Positions 25,867-34,538 of a stretch of 64,000 nucleotides of DNA are shown piece by piece. The DNA comes from CAMDPA01 sp965223035 (GTDB lineage: Bacteria; Pseudomonadota; Alphaproteobacteria; Rhizobiales; Hyphomicrobiaceae). Position numbers and translations under genes: made by a program. The first letter of the stretch is position 1. Each line of letters starts with the position of its first letter. Location: positions 1,426,001-1,490,000 of the forward strand of contig OZ244980.1 in the NCBI GenBank assembly GCA_965223035.1. The letters are read 5' to 3'. Below the pieces are notes generated by a model. It was not told the DNA's origin. It did not search any database and was given only the letters and a program-made list of their open reading frames with translations.

Positions 25867-28116
25867 TTAGCGATTGAGATAAAGCTTCTGCAGTGGATCG
25901 GCAGCGACGCTTCTCACCCGTGTCCGTCGCAGCGGCCCGTCAATGCCAATCACCGAGGTCTCGCGCTCATCCAGCTCTCCCTCGATCGGACCTTCGGCCG
26001 GGAGCCCGGCCGCTTCGCGCATGGCCAGGGCCAGCCGCTTTAGCGCTTCTCGCGTCGCTGTCGGCATGATGCTGCGTCGTTGCCGGGCAGCCTCGGCAGC
26101 CCGTCGCGCCGCTTCCATGGCAATGCGCTGCGGGCCCTCGGCAACCTGATTTGGGTGGGGCGGAATCCCGGGCAACGGAGGTATCAGCGCTTTGGGATGG
26201 GCCTCGGACATGAACTGATGAAACACCCGACCGGCGACGCCGCCGCCCGTCGCGTTGCCGCGCATCCTGCTGTTGTTGTCGTTGCCGAACCAGACGCTGA
26301 CCGCGTAGCGTCCGGTCCCGCCGACGAACCAGCTGTCGCGGGGACCCGAGCTGGTACCCGTCTTTCCGACCACGTTGGTAAAGTCGAGCGCTGCAGAACG
26401 TCCGGTTCCCGAGGTGACCACCTTTTGCATCATTTGAACCATGCCCAAAGCGACGCGCGGCGCGACGATTTGAGGGGCCGGCGGCTCATCCCTTGATCGA
26501 CTGTAGACCAGCTGTCCACGCGAGTTGGTTATTTCGAGAATGCCGTAGGGGAAGGCGCGCTTGCCGCCGTTCAAGAACGTTGCAACGCCACCGGCATGTT
26601 GCAGCGGCGGAATCCCGCGATCGCCCAGTGCCATTGAGCACGACCTGCGGATGCCTTTGATGCCGACACGCCGGGTGAGCTCGATGACGTTGTCGCGCCC
26701 CACCCGAAACGACAGCTCGGCCGCGGTCGTGTTCAAGGATTTCGCCATCGCAAGCCACATCGGCATCCGTCGTCCACTGCCGTGACTACCGTTATAATTT
26801 TGCGGGTGCCAGCGACCGCACGAGCGGGAGGCATCTCGGACCGTGGATTGCGGCGTCATGCCCGTTTCCAGAGCCTTGGCATAAACATAAATCTTGAATG
26901 AGGATCCCGGTTGCCGCAGGGCGTTGGTGGCGCGGTTGAATTGACTTTCGCCATAGTCTGGGCCGCCGGCGAGCGCCCGCACCATGCCGTCAAGCTCGGT
27001 GACCACGATCGCACCGGAGTTGAACCTGAAGCTGCGTCCCAGACCGCGCACGGCATTGGCGACCGCCTCTTCCGCCTTGCGCTGGAGTTTCAAATCGACC
27101 GTCGTTCGCGCCGTTACGTTGTACTGGTTCTTCCCGGCCATCAGACGCTGGACCTCATCGAAGGCCCAGTCCAGGAACCAGTCGGGGCTCGCCGTCTGGC
27201 TCTGCTCGGCCACCCGGGCAGGATAAAGTCGGGCCCGGTGCACCTGGCCCTCGGTGTAGTATCCGGCCTCTACCATGTTCGACAACACTTCATTGGTGCG
27301 CGCGCGCGATCGTGGCAGATTGATATGCGGAGCGAATTTGGTTGGCGCTTTGAACAAACCGGCAAGCAGGGCCGCTTCCGCCAGGGTGACGTTGCGCACC
27401 GATTTGCCGAAGTAAAATTGGGACGCCGCTTCGACGCCGAATGCGCCGCCGCCCATGTAGGCGCGGTCGAGATACAACTTGAGGATCTCGTTCTTCTCCA
27501 GACGCGCTTCCAGCCAGAACGACAAAAACATCTCTTTGATTTTGCGCGTCAGAGAGCGTTCCGGTGACAAGAACAGGTTCTTGGCCAACTGCTGCGTCAA
27601 GGTCGAACCACCTTGCACCGTCTCGCCGGCCTTGACGTTTTCGATGAGCGCTCTCGCCGTGCCTAAGAAGTCGACCCCGAAGTGGTCGTAAAATCGGCGG
27701 TCCTCGGTGGCCAATGTGGCCTTGATGACGTGATCAGGAATGTCCTCCAACGGTACGGCGTCGTCGAGATTGATGCCGCGCTTGCCGATCTCGTTGCCGT
27801 TTATGTCAAGGAAGGTGACGCTATATTGCGTGCGATGCAGCCAGCTGCCCTCTTCGATCTCGATAAAGGCTGGGATGGCGAGCAGCAACATGACCACCAG
27901 CCCACCGGCGCCCATCGTCAGGGCTTCCGATGCGAGTTCGTTGAGCAGTCGCTTCCAACCGGTCAGCCGAAAGCGGGCGAAGTAGCTGGAGGCGGCATTG
28001 TAGCAGTCTTTGATCCCATCCCAGAGGGCGGCCAGCGTGGAATCGAACCACGCGTCGAAGCTCCATAGCCTGGAGAAGCGCCTCCGCCCACCTTGTTTGA
28101 AGAACCAGTCGCTCAC
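25867..28116 (-). CDS. Class A penicillin-binding protein (PBP1A-type)
   Basis: A 749-residue bifunctional peptidoglycan synthase anchored by one TM (about 69-87). The glycosyltransferase (GT51) domain has catalytic Glu138 in 'ATEDRRFYDHFG' and 'GGSTLTQQLAKNLFLS' (169-184). The transpeptidase has the SxxK motif Ser405-Ser-Phe-Lys408, SxN at 460-462 (SLN) and KTG at 585-587. The start is a GTG at 28116 behind a GAGG-like site. It polymerises glycan strands and cross-links them. The tail after about 650 is basic and low in complexity. It heads an operon with the DUF1214 and DUF1254 genes. Confidence 0.95.
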   Translation of the reverse strand: MSDWFFKQGGRRRFSRLWSFDAWFDSTLAALWDGIKDCYNAASSYFARFRLTGWKRLLNELASEALTMGAGGLVVMLLLAIPAFIEIEEGSWLHRTQYSVTFLDINGNEIGKRGINLDDAVPLEDIPDHVIKATLATEDRRFYDHFGVDFLGTARALIENVKAGETVQGGSTLTQQLAKNLFLSPERSLTRKIKEMFLSFWLEARLEKNEILKLYLDRAYMGGGAFGVEAASQFYFGKSVRNVTLAEAALLAGLFKAPTKFAPHINLPRSRARTNEVLSNMVEAGYYTEGQVHRARLYPARVAEQSQTASPDWFLDWAFDEVQRLMAGKNQYNVTARTTVDLKLQRKAEEAVANAVRGLGRSFRFNSGAIVVTELDGMVRALAGGPDYGESQFNRATNALRQPGSSFKIYVYAKALETGMTPQSTVRDASRSCGRWHPQNYNGSHGSGRRMPMWLAMAKSLNTTAAELSFRVGRDNVIELTRRVGIKGIRRSCSMALGDRGIPPLQHAGGVATFLNGGKRAFPYGILEITNSRGQLVYSRSRDEPPAPQIVAPRVALGMVQMMQKVVTSGTGRSAALDFTNVVGKTGTSSGPRDSWFVGGTGRYAVSVWFGNDNNSRMRGNATGGGVAGRVFHQFMSEAHPKALIPPLPGIPPHPNQVAEGPQRIAMEAARRAAEAARQRRSIMPTATREALKRLALAMREAAGLPAEGPIEGELDERETSVIGIDGPLRRTRVRSVAADPLQKLYLNR

Positions 28117-28349
28117 GATCAGTGGCCTCTGCTATCGCCCGGCGATCAAGACGCGCGGAGACGTTGTACTAAGATTCCCTGCAAAACCAATGTAAACTAG
28201 CACCGGCGTCGAGCAATACCGCGAGCCCCGCCAGGCCAACGTAAGCTCACCGCGATCGAATTTCACCCGCCCGAACGTGTCATTAACCCTGATGACGCCG
28301 GAAATATGTTTCCCTATGATTGCCTACGAGCGAAATCTGAGGTGCCGGA

Positions 28350-28832
28350 TTGCAACACTCTGAGCAGCCGTTCTGGCGGACCAAGACGCTGGACGAGATG
28401 AGCCGGGACGAATGGGAGAGTCTTTGCGATGGCTGTGCACGCTGTTGCTTAGTCAAGTTGGAGGATGAAGACACGCTAGAGGTGCACCTGACCCGGATCG
28501 CCTGTCGGCTTCTCGACCCGGCGAGCTGCCGCTGCTCGGACTATCGCAATCGCTTTGAAAGGATGCCCGATTGTGTGGAGATAACTCCCGCAAAGGTACG
28601 CACCATCGACTGGCTGCCCTCCACCTGCGCCTATCGGCTGATCGAGGAGGGGCGTCGTCTTCCGTGGTGGCACCCGCTGGTGTCCGGCGACCCGAACACG
28701 GTTCATCAGGCCGGGATTTCGGTCCGGGGCTGGGTGACCAACGAGGCCAAAGTGTGTCCTGGCAGCATGCATCGATATATCATAAAAGATTATGCGAAGC
28801 CTGAGCGCAGAGCCCGAACCAAGTCCGCCTAA
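28350..28832 (+). CDS. YcgN family cysteine-cluster protein (UPF0260)
   Basis: A 160-residue protein with the N-terminal pattern Cys26, Cys29, Cys32, Cys33 ('LCDGCARCCLVKLEDED') and further cysteines at 51, 59, 61 and 74, typical of the YcgN/UPF0260 family and likely to bind a metal or iron-sulfur cluster. Also typical are 'WLPSTCAYRLI' and 'HPLVSGD'. The start is a TTG at 28350, giving an N-terminus ending in the family's 'PFWRTKTLDEMS'. It lies 30 bases upstream of the sulfhydrylase gene and is probably co-transcribed. Its function is not established. Confidence 0.87.
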   Translation: MQHSEQPFWRTKTLDEMSRDEWESLCDGCARCCLVKLEDEDTLEVHLTRIACRLLDPASCRCSDYRNRFERMPDCVEITPAKVRTIDWLPSTCAYRLIEEGRRLPWWHPLVSGDPNTVHQAGISVRGWVTNEAKVCPGSMHRYIIKDYAKPERRARTKSA

Positions 28833-28861
28833 CATTCTTCCCATCCAATTAGGAGTTACTA

Positions 28862-30151
28862 ATGGCAGAGACGCCCGCGCCAAAGTTTGCAACGTTGTCC
28901 GTTCACGCCGGCGCCGCGCCCGACCCTTCCACCGGTGCGCGTGCAACACCGATCTATCAAACAACATCTTACGTGTTCAACGATGCGGACCATGCGGCTG
29001 CGTTGTTCGGATTGGAGGTTTTCGGCAATATCTACACCCGCATCATGAATCCGACGCAGGCGGTGCTCGAGGGCCGGCTTGCCGCGCTCGAGAAGGGGAC
29101 CGCCGCGCTGGCCGTGGCGTCCGGCCATGCCGCGCAGTTTTTGGCGTTCCACACCCTCTTGGAGCCGGGCGACGAATTTGTCGCTGGCCGCCAGCTCTAC
29201 GGCGGCTCCGTAAATCAATTCAATCACAGCTTCAAGAAGTTCGACTGGAACGTGGTGTGGGCCGATGCCACCGAGCCGGCCTCACTGGAGGCGGCGATCA
29301 CGCCAAAGACCCGAGCGATATTCTGCGAGTCGATCGCCAACCCTGGAGGCATCGTGATCGACTTGCCGGCGATTTCCGCCATTGCCAAGGCGGCCGGTGT
29401 ACCGCTCATTGTCGATAATACGATGGCGACACCTTATCTTTGCCAAGCCAAGGATTTTGGCGCTGACATCATCGTCCACTCGCTGACCAAATTCCTCGGC
29501 GGGCATGGCAACTCGATCGGCGGTGCGATCATCGATTGCGGCACCTTCGATTGGCTAGGCGCGAAGCACCGATACAAGACCTTGGTCGAGCCGAACCCTT
29601 CCTACAACGGTATCACGCTGGCTGAGACGTTCGGTGATTTCGCATATGCCATCGCCGCTCGGGTGATGGGGTTGCGCGACATCGGCCCGGCCATCTCGCC
29701 GATGAACTCATTTTTGATCCTGACCGGCATCGAGACCTTGCCACTGCGCGTGCAGCGCGCCTGCGACAATGCGTTGGCGGTGGCGGACTATCTGTCTGGT
29801 CATGATAAGGTCGCCTGGATCAATTATGCCGGCCTGCCATCCAATCCCAATCATGCCATCCAGCAGAAGATCTGCCCCAAGGGCGCCGGCGCCGTGTTCA
29901 CGTTCGGTCTCAAGGGCGGGTACGATGCGGGCGTCAAGTTCGTCGCCGGCCTCAAGATGTTGTCTCATCTGGCGAATATCGGCGATACGCGCAGCCTGGT
30001 GATCCACCCCGCCTCCACCACCCACCGGCAGCTGACCGACCAGCAGCGCGTCGCGGCTGGGGCGGGACCCGACGTCGTCCGGCTCTCGATCGGCATCGAG
30101 GACAAGGACGATATCGTTGCCGACCTCGACCAGGCCTTAGCCGGTCTGTAA
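28862..30151 (+). CDS. metY: O-acetylhomoserine sulfhydrylase (MetY-type)
   Basis: A 429-residue PLP-dependent enzyme of the Cys/Met metabolism family that makes homocysteine from O-acetylhomoserine and sulfide, the direct sulfhydrylation route to methionine. The PLP-binding lysine is Lys210 in 'IVHSLTKFLGGHGN', and Asp185 ('LIVDNTMATPYL') contacts the pyridine nitrogen. 'PTQAVLEGRLAALEKG' and the C-terminal 'VRLSIGIEDKDDIVADLDQAL' are typical. An AGGAG site precedes the ATG by seven bases. A nearby Lrp regulator and sulfonate-class ABC importer fit a sulfur-supply context. Confidence 0.93.
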   Translation: MAETPAPKFATLSVHAGAAPDPSTGARATPIYQTTSYVFNDADHAAALFGLEVFGNIYTRIMNPTQAVLEGRLAALEKGTAALAVASGHAAQFLAFHTLLEPGDEFVAGRQLYGGSVNQFNHSFKKFDWNVVWADATEPASLEAAITPKTRAIFCESIANPGGIVIDLPAISAIAKAAGVPLIVDNTMATPYLCQAKDFGADIIVHSLTKFLGGHGNSIGGAIIDCGTFDWLGAKHRYKTLVEPNPSYNGITLAETFGDFAYAIAARVMGLRDIGPAISPMNSFLILTGIETLPLRVQRACDNALAVADYLSGHDKVAWINYAGLPSNPNHAIQQKICPKGAGAVFTFGLKGGYDAGVKFVAGLKMLSHLANIGDTRSLVIHPASTTHRQLTDQQRVAAGAGPDVVRLSIGIEDKDDIVADLDQALAGL

Positions 30152-30163
30152 ATCATCCCGGGC

Positions 30164-30312
30164 CAGAGCATCGTGCCTTAAATGGGAACCGCAAAGCCGG
30201 CTCCCATTTAAGGCATAGAGATGATCGCTGTTAAGATCGCTCTTGAAGTGGTGAGCAACTTTCTGCTTTTCAGTGGGCTTATTCCGAGTCCGATCAAAAG
30301 CAGGTTGCTGTT
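30164..30312 (-). repeat. Family A repeat, copy A4 (full length, diverged)
   Basis: Starts 'CCAGAGCATCGTGCCTTAAATGGGAACCG' and ends 'TCAAAAGCAGGTTGCTG'. It contains a partial duplication of the linker ('GATCGCTGTTAAGATCGCTCTTGAAGTGG'). Lies between convergent metY and the Lrp gene. Nothing recognisable in 30313-30513. Confidence 0.82.
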
Positions 30313-30513
30313 GCGAGAGCCCGCCTTCCGCAGCGCGCCTTCGCTGTCCCAGCCGCGACCGGCGGGGTGTGTCGGTGATGTCCGACGATCGTTGGCGGGA
30401 AAGGTGCGGCGCCCCGTATCTGGCCTGCGCTGACAGGGCCGATACTGACGGCGCCGGTACGTTTGGTCTGGCCATCAACGAGCGCACTGCGGCCGGGGCG
30501 CATTGACGGCTGG

Positions 30514-31002
30514 TTACAATGGCAGCGCGGTCTTGTGCTTGAGGACTTCCATCGAAAGGCTTGAATTCACTTCGAACAGGCTAATGCGCGCCACCAGCCG
30601 CTTGTAGAAGTCATCGAAATCGCGCGTCGTGGCGACCTGAACCTTCAAAAGATAATCGATGTTCCCGGCCAGGCGGTGAGCCTCCATGATCTCCGGCATG
30701 TCCTGGACGATGACGTGCAGCGACCGCAACCAGTCGGCATTGTGCTCGGTCGTCTTGATCGCCACGAAGAAGGTTTCCCTCAATCCAGCCCGCTCAGGAT
30801 TGACGATCACCGCTTGCTTGACGATCACCCCGGCCTGTTGCAGCCGCTGAATGCGGTTCCACACGGCCGTCTTCGACAACCCCACGCGCGTGGCCACCCG
30901 TTCCAGCGGCTGTGAGGCGTCAGCCTGCAGAATGCGGAGGATCTTTCGGTCCTCCTCATCCAGGGTGGTTGCGGTTCCATCGTTCTTGCGTCGACCTGCC
31001 AT
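30514..31002 (-). CDS. Lrp/AsnC family transcriptional regulator
   Basis: A 162-residue regulator with an N-terminal winged helix-turn-helix ('LDEEDRKILRILQADASQPLERVATRVGLSKTAVWNRIQRL', residues 14-54) and a C-terminal RAM ligand-binding domain ('IDYLLKVQVATTRDFDDFYKRL'). The start at 31002 is chosen since the upstream part of the frame lacks homology and runs into the divergent promoter. It faces the ABC importer across 128 bases, so it probably controls that operon in response to an amino acid or sulfur signal; this is inference. Confidence 0.9.
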   Translation of the reverse strand: MAGRRKNDGTATTLDEEDRKILRILQADASQPLERVATRVGLSKTAVWNRIQRLQQAGVIVKQAVIVNPERAGLRETFFVAIKTTEHNADWLRSLHVIVQDMPEIMEAHRLAGNIDYLLKVQVATTRDFDDFYKRLVARISLFEVNSSLSMEVLKHKTALPL

Positions 31003-31039
31003 CGGTCCAGCCCACGTGCTACTAAACAAAATATCTTCC

Positions 31040-31058
31040 AGATTTAAGCGACAAATCT
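31040..31058. promoter_or_regulatory. Candidate operator (inverted repeat) in the lrp-ABC intergenic region
   Basis: AGATTT-AAGCGAC-AAATCT, a perfect six-base inverted repeat with seven-base spacer in an A+T-rich stretch between the divergent Lrp and ABC-importer genes. A second inverted pair (TTGCAGAA at 31059-31066, TTCTGCAG at 31109-31116) lies 40 bases on. Lrp-type proteins bind A+T-rich palindromes of this size. The assignment is a suggestion. Confidence 0.4.
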
Positions 31059-31130
31059 TGCAGAAACCAGAATAATCGTCATTTTTAAACCCGATTTGCG
31101 AAGATTCATTCTGCAGATGCTGAGGCCTCC

Positions 31131-31847
31131 ATGTCGCTTCCCATCGACGTTCAAGCCGTCCAAGTGCGTCGCGGTCGACGCAGCGTGCTCGACGGTGTGT
31201 CGCTGCACATTGCGCCTGGAGAGCGGGTGGCGCTGACCGGGCCATCCGGTATCGGCAAATCCACGTTGCTGCTCGCCGTCGCCGGCCTGATTACGCCGCA
31301 ATCCGGCTCGATCGCGATCGGGGGCGCGCCGGTCACGGGTCCCGTGGCCTCGGTGACGATGATGCAGCAGCGTCCGGCGCTGTTGCCCTGGGCCACTGCC
31401 GAAGAGAACGTGGCACTGGGATTGCGGTTCGCGCGGCGATCAGGCTTGGATCGCGCGGCGATCGCCGGCACCGTTGCTGCGTTGCTGGCCACGATCGGAT
31501 TGGCAGACCGCGGCAAATCCTTGCCCCACGAGCTCTCCGGCGGCCAACAACAGCGGGTCGCGCTGGCCCGCGCGCTGGCACCCGATCCCTCGGTTCTGTT
31601 GTTGGATGAACCGTTCTCCGCGCTTGACCCGGCGACCCGGGAAGCGCTGCGCGCCGACGTACTCAAGCTGACCGAAGCGCGCGGCATCACGGTTGTGCTT
31701 GTCACCCACGACAGCGTGGATATCGAGGCGCTGTGCCACCGCACGCTGCAGTTGGGGGGCCGCACCGAGGCGCTGCCTGCAAAACCCGCACGATCGGTGA
31801 GTGGCGGACGTCCGGTTCATGCCGTCGCCGTCGATCATGCGGCCTGA
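31131..31847 (+). CDS. ABC transporter ATP-binding protein (sulfonate/nitrate/taurine class)
   Basis: A 238-residue ABC ATPase. Walker A is 'GPSGIGKST' (37-45), the Q-loop lies in 'MMQQRPALLPW', the signature is 'LSGGQQQRVALARAL', Walker B is 'VLLLDEPFSALDP' and the switch histidine is in 'VVLVTHDS'. The sequence is closest in look to the SsuB/TauB/NrtD importers. It powers uptake by the permease and binding protein encoded next. GAGG precedes the ATG. It opens a five-gene unit running to 35630. Confidence 0.92.
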   Translation: MSLPIDVQAVQVRRGRRSVLDGVSLHIAPGERVALTGPSGIGKSTLLLAVAGLITPQSGSIAIGGAPVTGPVASVTMMQQRPALLPWATAEENVALGLRFARRSGLDRAAIAGTVAALLATIGLADRGKSLPHELSGGQQQRVALARALAPDPSVLLLDEPFSALDPATREALRADVLKLTEARGITVVLVTHDSVDIEALCHRTLQLGGRTEALPAKPARSVSGGRPVHAVAVDHAA

Positions 31848-31871
31848 TCACAGCATGGAAGGTTCAAGATC

Positions 31872-33107
31872 ATGAGCACATCCGACCAAGCCGTCCAAGA
31901 GCTTTGGCAGCATGAATGGACGCGGTCAGACTGGACCCGTCGGCAGTCGTTGGACTTGCTGGCAAAGGGTGGCCTGGCGTCGCTGCTGGCGAGCGGCGCG
32001 TTGGCGCCATCGGCTCAGGCGGCTTCCGACGACGACGTGGTGCGCATCGGATATCTGCCGATCACCGATGCGACCGCGCTGCTGGTGGCCCATGCCAAGG
32101 GCTATTTCGAGGAGCAAGGCCTGCGGGTCGCCAAGCCGGTCATGGTGCGCTCATGGTCGGCTTTGGTGGAAGGCTTCGTCGCGCGCAAGTTCAACCTCGT
32201 GCACTTGCTCAAGCCAATCCCCGTATGGATGCGCTACAACAATCGTGTTCCCGTCAAGATATTGGCCTGGGCCCACACCAATGGGTCGGGATTGGTCGTC
32301 GGAAAAAACTCTGGCGTCAATCAATTCACCGACCTGGGCGGCAAGCGCATCGCCGTGCCTTACTGGTATTCGATGCATAACATCGTGCTGCAGTATGCCC
32401 TGAGGAAGTCCGGCCTCAAGCCAGTGATCACCGCAACGGGTGCCGGCAAAGACGAGACGGCGCTGCAGATCCTGCCACCCCCGGAAATGCCGGCGGCGCT
32501 GGCCGCCGGCAAGGTCGACGGCTACATCGTCGCAGAGCCCTTCAATGCGCTGGGCGAATTAAAAGCCAACGCCCGGATGCTTCGGTTCACCGGCGACATC
32601 TGGAAAAACCATCCATGCTGCGTCGTAACGGCGCATGAAAGCGACACGGTCGAGCGGCCGGAATGGACGCAAAAGATGGTCAACGCCGTGGTCAAGGCGC
32701 AGATTTTCACATCGAAGAACAAGGCCGAGGTCGCCCGACTGATCTCGCGCGATGGGAATCGCGCGCTGCCGATGCCGGCGCCTATCGTACATAAGGCGAT
32801 GACCGATTATGGCGACGCGTACGAAGCCAGCGGCGCGATTTTGCACCGGAGCTGGGGGAACGGCCGGATCGATTTCCAGCCGTGGCCGTATCCCTCGGCG
32901 ACGAAGCTGATCGTCCGTGCCATGGGCGAAACGGTGGTGGAAGGCGACAAGACGTTTCTTGATCGCCTCGATCCGCAATTCGTCGCCGACGATCTGGTCG
33001 ATTATCGCTTCGTCAAAGCGGCGCTGACCGCCCAACCGGACTGGGTGCTCGATCCCAGCGTGGATCCGGCCAATCCTTTCGAGCGCAACGAGATCCTCAA
33101 ACTATGA
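31872..33107 (+). CDS. ABC transporter substrate-binding protein, NMT1/SsuA-like, Tat-type signal
   Basis: A 411-residue binding protein with a twin-arginine-type leader ('WTRRQSLDLLAKGGLASLLASG', residues 17-38) rather than a plain Sec signal, consistent with export after folding. The mature part has the NMT1/SsuA fold ('IGYLPITDATALLVAHAKGYF', 'ILAWAHTNGSGLVVGKN', 'AALAAGKVDGYIVAEPFNALG'). Family members bind aliphatic sulfonates, nitrate, taurine or thiamine precursors. Its neighbours (metY, OsmC, flavoprotein) favour a sulfur compound. Its stop overlaps the permease start (ATGA). Confidence 0.9.
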   Translation: MSTSDQAVQELWQHEWTRSDWTRRQSLDLLAKGGLASLLASGALAPSAQAASDDDVVRIGYLPITDATALLVAHAKGYFEEQGLRVAKPVMVRSWSALVEGFVARKFNLVHLLKPIPVWMRYNNRVPVKILAWAHTNGSGLVVGKNSGVNQFTDLGGKRIAVPYWYSMHNIVLQYALRKSGLKPVITATGAGKDETALQILPPPEMPAALAAGKVDGYIVAEPFNALGELKANARMLRFTGDIWKNHPCCVVTAHESDTVERPEWTQKMVNAVVKAQIFTSKNKAEVARLISRDGNRALPMPAPIVHKAMTDYGDAYEASGAILHRSWGNGRIDFQPWPYPSATKLIVRAMGETVVEGDKTFLDRLDPQFVADDLVDYRFVKAALTAQPDWVLDPSVDPANPFERNEILKL

Positions 33108-33946
33108 GCGGCATGGTGGCGGCACCGCTGAGGCGCGCGGTGTCGATACCGGCGTGGCGATTTGATGTATCGCTGCGCGATGGCCGCCTGGGCGACATGC
33201 TGGCCGCCGCCACCGGCATTCTGGGTCTGCTCGGTCTGTGGTGGCTCGGCGGACAATTGATTGCGGCCGATCCGCGGTTGCTGGGATTTACAGGGTTTGC
33301 GCCGGAACCCGCGTTGGCGGCTTTTGTCGATCTTGTCGCCTCCGGCGAGGCATGGCGCGCGGCGGTGCCGAGCCTGCAGCGAATCGCTTGGGGGCTGCTG
33401 CTGGCTCTCATGTTGGGTGCGCCGATCGGCTTGGCGCTCGGCCTATCGCCGCTGTTGGAAAAGATCGTTCACGTCCCGTTCCAGCTGTTACGGATGATCT
33501 CGCCGCTGTCTTGGATGCCGATTGCGATTTTGGCCTTTCCCACCTGGGACGGCGCCATCATCTTTTTGATCACGGCCGCTTCCATCTGGCCGCTGATCTT
33601 TGCCACCGCCGCCGGGGTCAAGCGGATTGATCCGGCCTGGCTCATCGCCGGGCGTACCCATGGTGGGCGAGGGCTTGGCCTGTTGCGTCGGGTGGTGCTG
33701 CCGGCCATCGCCCCGGACCTCTTGACGGGTCTTCGATTGGCGCTCGGTACCGCCTGGATCGTGCTGGTGCCGGCCGAGTTTCTCGGCGTCACCTCCGGCC
33801 TCGGTTATGCCATCAACGACGCGCGCGACACCCTCTCCTACGACCTGCTGACTGCGCTCGTGCTGCTGATCGGCCTGATCGGATACGGTCTCGATTTGCT
33901 GATTGCGCACGTGTTGCGCCGCGTTGCCTGGACACCCACTGCCTAA
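33104..33946 (+). CDS. ABC transporter permease (sulfonate/nitrate/taurine class)
   Basis: A 280-residue BPD-type inner-membrane permease with about six TM helices. The EAA loop that contacts the ATPase is 'WLIAGRTHGGRGLGLLRRVVLPAIAPDLL' (from residue 181 on). The start codon overlaps the stop of the binding-protein gene by four bases, so translation is coupled. It pairs with the preceding ATPase and binding protein as a complete importer. Confidence 0.91.
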   Translation: MSGMVAAPLRRAVSIPAWRFDVSLRDGRLGDMLAAATGILGLLGLWWLGGQLIAADPRLLGFTGFAPEPALAAFVDLVASGEAWRAAVPSLQRIAWGLLLALMLGAPIGLALGLSPLLEKIVHVPFQLLRMISPLSWMPIAILAFPTWDGAIIFLITAASIWPLIFATAAGVKRIDPAWLIAGRTHGGRGLGLLRRVVLPAIAPDLLTGLRLALGTAWIVLVPAEFLGVTSGLGYAINDARDTLSYDLLTALVLLIGLIGYGLDLLIAHVLRRVAWTPTA

Positions 33947-33970
33947 GCTCAATTGAACGGAGTGCAAATC

Positions 33971-34522
33971 ATGACCGTGACCGCTGCGACGAAACCCGCC
34001 AGCACTGATTTTTTGACCATTGATCCAGAGCGATTGAAGGCGCTCGGCAATAAGGGGAGAGCCGATCCAACGGTGGTTAAGACGGTGAAATGCAGAACCG
34101 TGGCAGCGGGCAACAAGTTCCGTCATCTCAATTACATTCGCGATCTCCCGCCGCACATCGTCGATGAGCCACCGCAGCTGCTTGGCGACGATAGTGCGCC
34201 GAACCCGACCGAAGCCCTGCTTGCGGCATTGGGCACCTGCGTCGCCGTCGGGCTGCAGGCCAATGCGGTGGCGCGCGGTTGGACGATCAGGGCCATCGCG
34301 GTCGATCTGGAAGGCGACATCAACATCACCTCGGTCTGGGGCACAGGCGACCTCGCGCCGAAACCGGTTGGGCTGACGGACGTACGGGTCTCCGTTGTGC
34401 TCGATGTCGACGGTGCGAGTGATGACGAGGTCGATCGACTGATTGCCCATGCTGCGCAATGGTCGCCGGTGCTCAACACCGTGCGCCAGCCTATCACGGT
34501 AAACGTTGCGCGCACATCATAA
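33971..34522 (+). CDS. OsmC family protein lacking one conserved cysteine
   Basis: A 183-residue OsmC/Ohr-fold protein. The first redox cysteine is Cys90 in 'EALLAALGTCVAVGLQANA'. The second, normally in a 'CPV-NTL' motif, is replaced by Ser165 in 'QWSPVLNTVRQP', so classical thiol-peroxidase chemistry is unlikely. The start at 33971 follows GGAG by eight bases. It sits in the operon between the ABC permease and an acyl-CoA dehydrogenase-like gene, a combination that I take to reflect organosulfur metabolism. Confidence 0.87.
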   Translation: MTVTAATKPASTDFLTIDPERLKALGNKGRADPTVVKTVKCRTVAAGNKFRHLNYIRDLPPHIVDEPPQLLGDDSAPNPTEALLAALGTCVAVGLQANAVARGWTIRAIAVDLEGDINITSVWGTGDLAPKPVGLTDVRVSVVLDVDGASDDEVDRLIAHAAQWSPVLNTVRQPITVNVARTS

Positions 34523-34538
34523 GGCATTGGTCGTCGTC

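Noticed and set aside
28833..28861. SAM riboswitch before metY
   Set aside because: Only 29 bases separate ycgN and metY, too short for any SAM riboswitch, and the region before ycgN shows no such fold.
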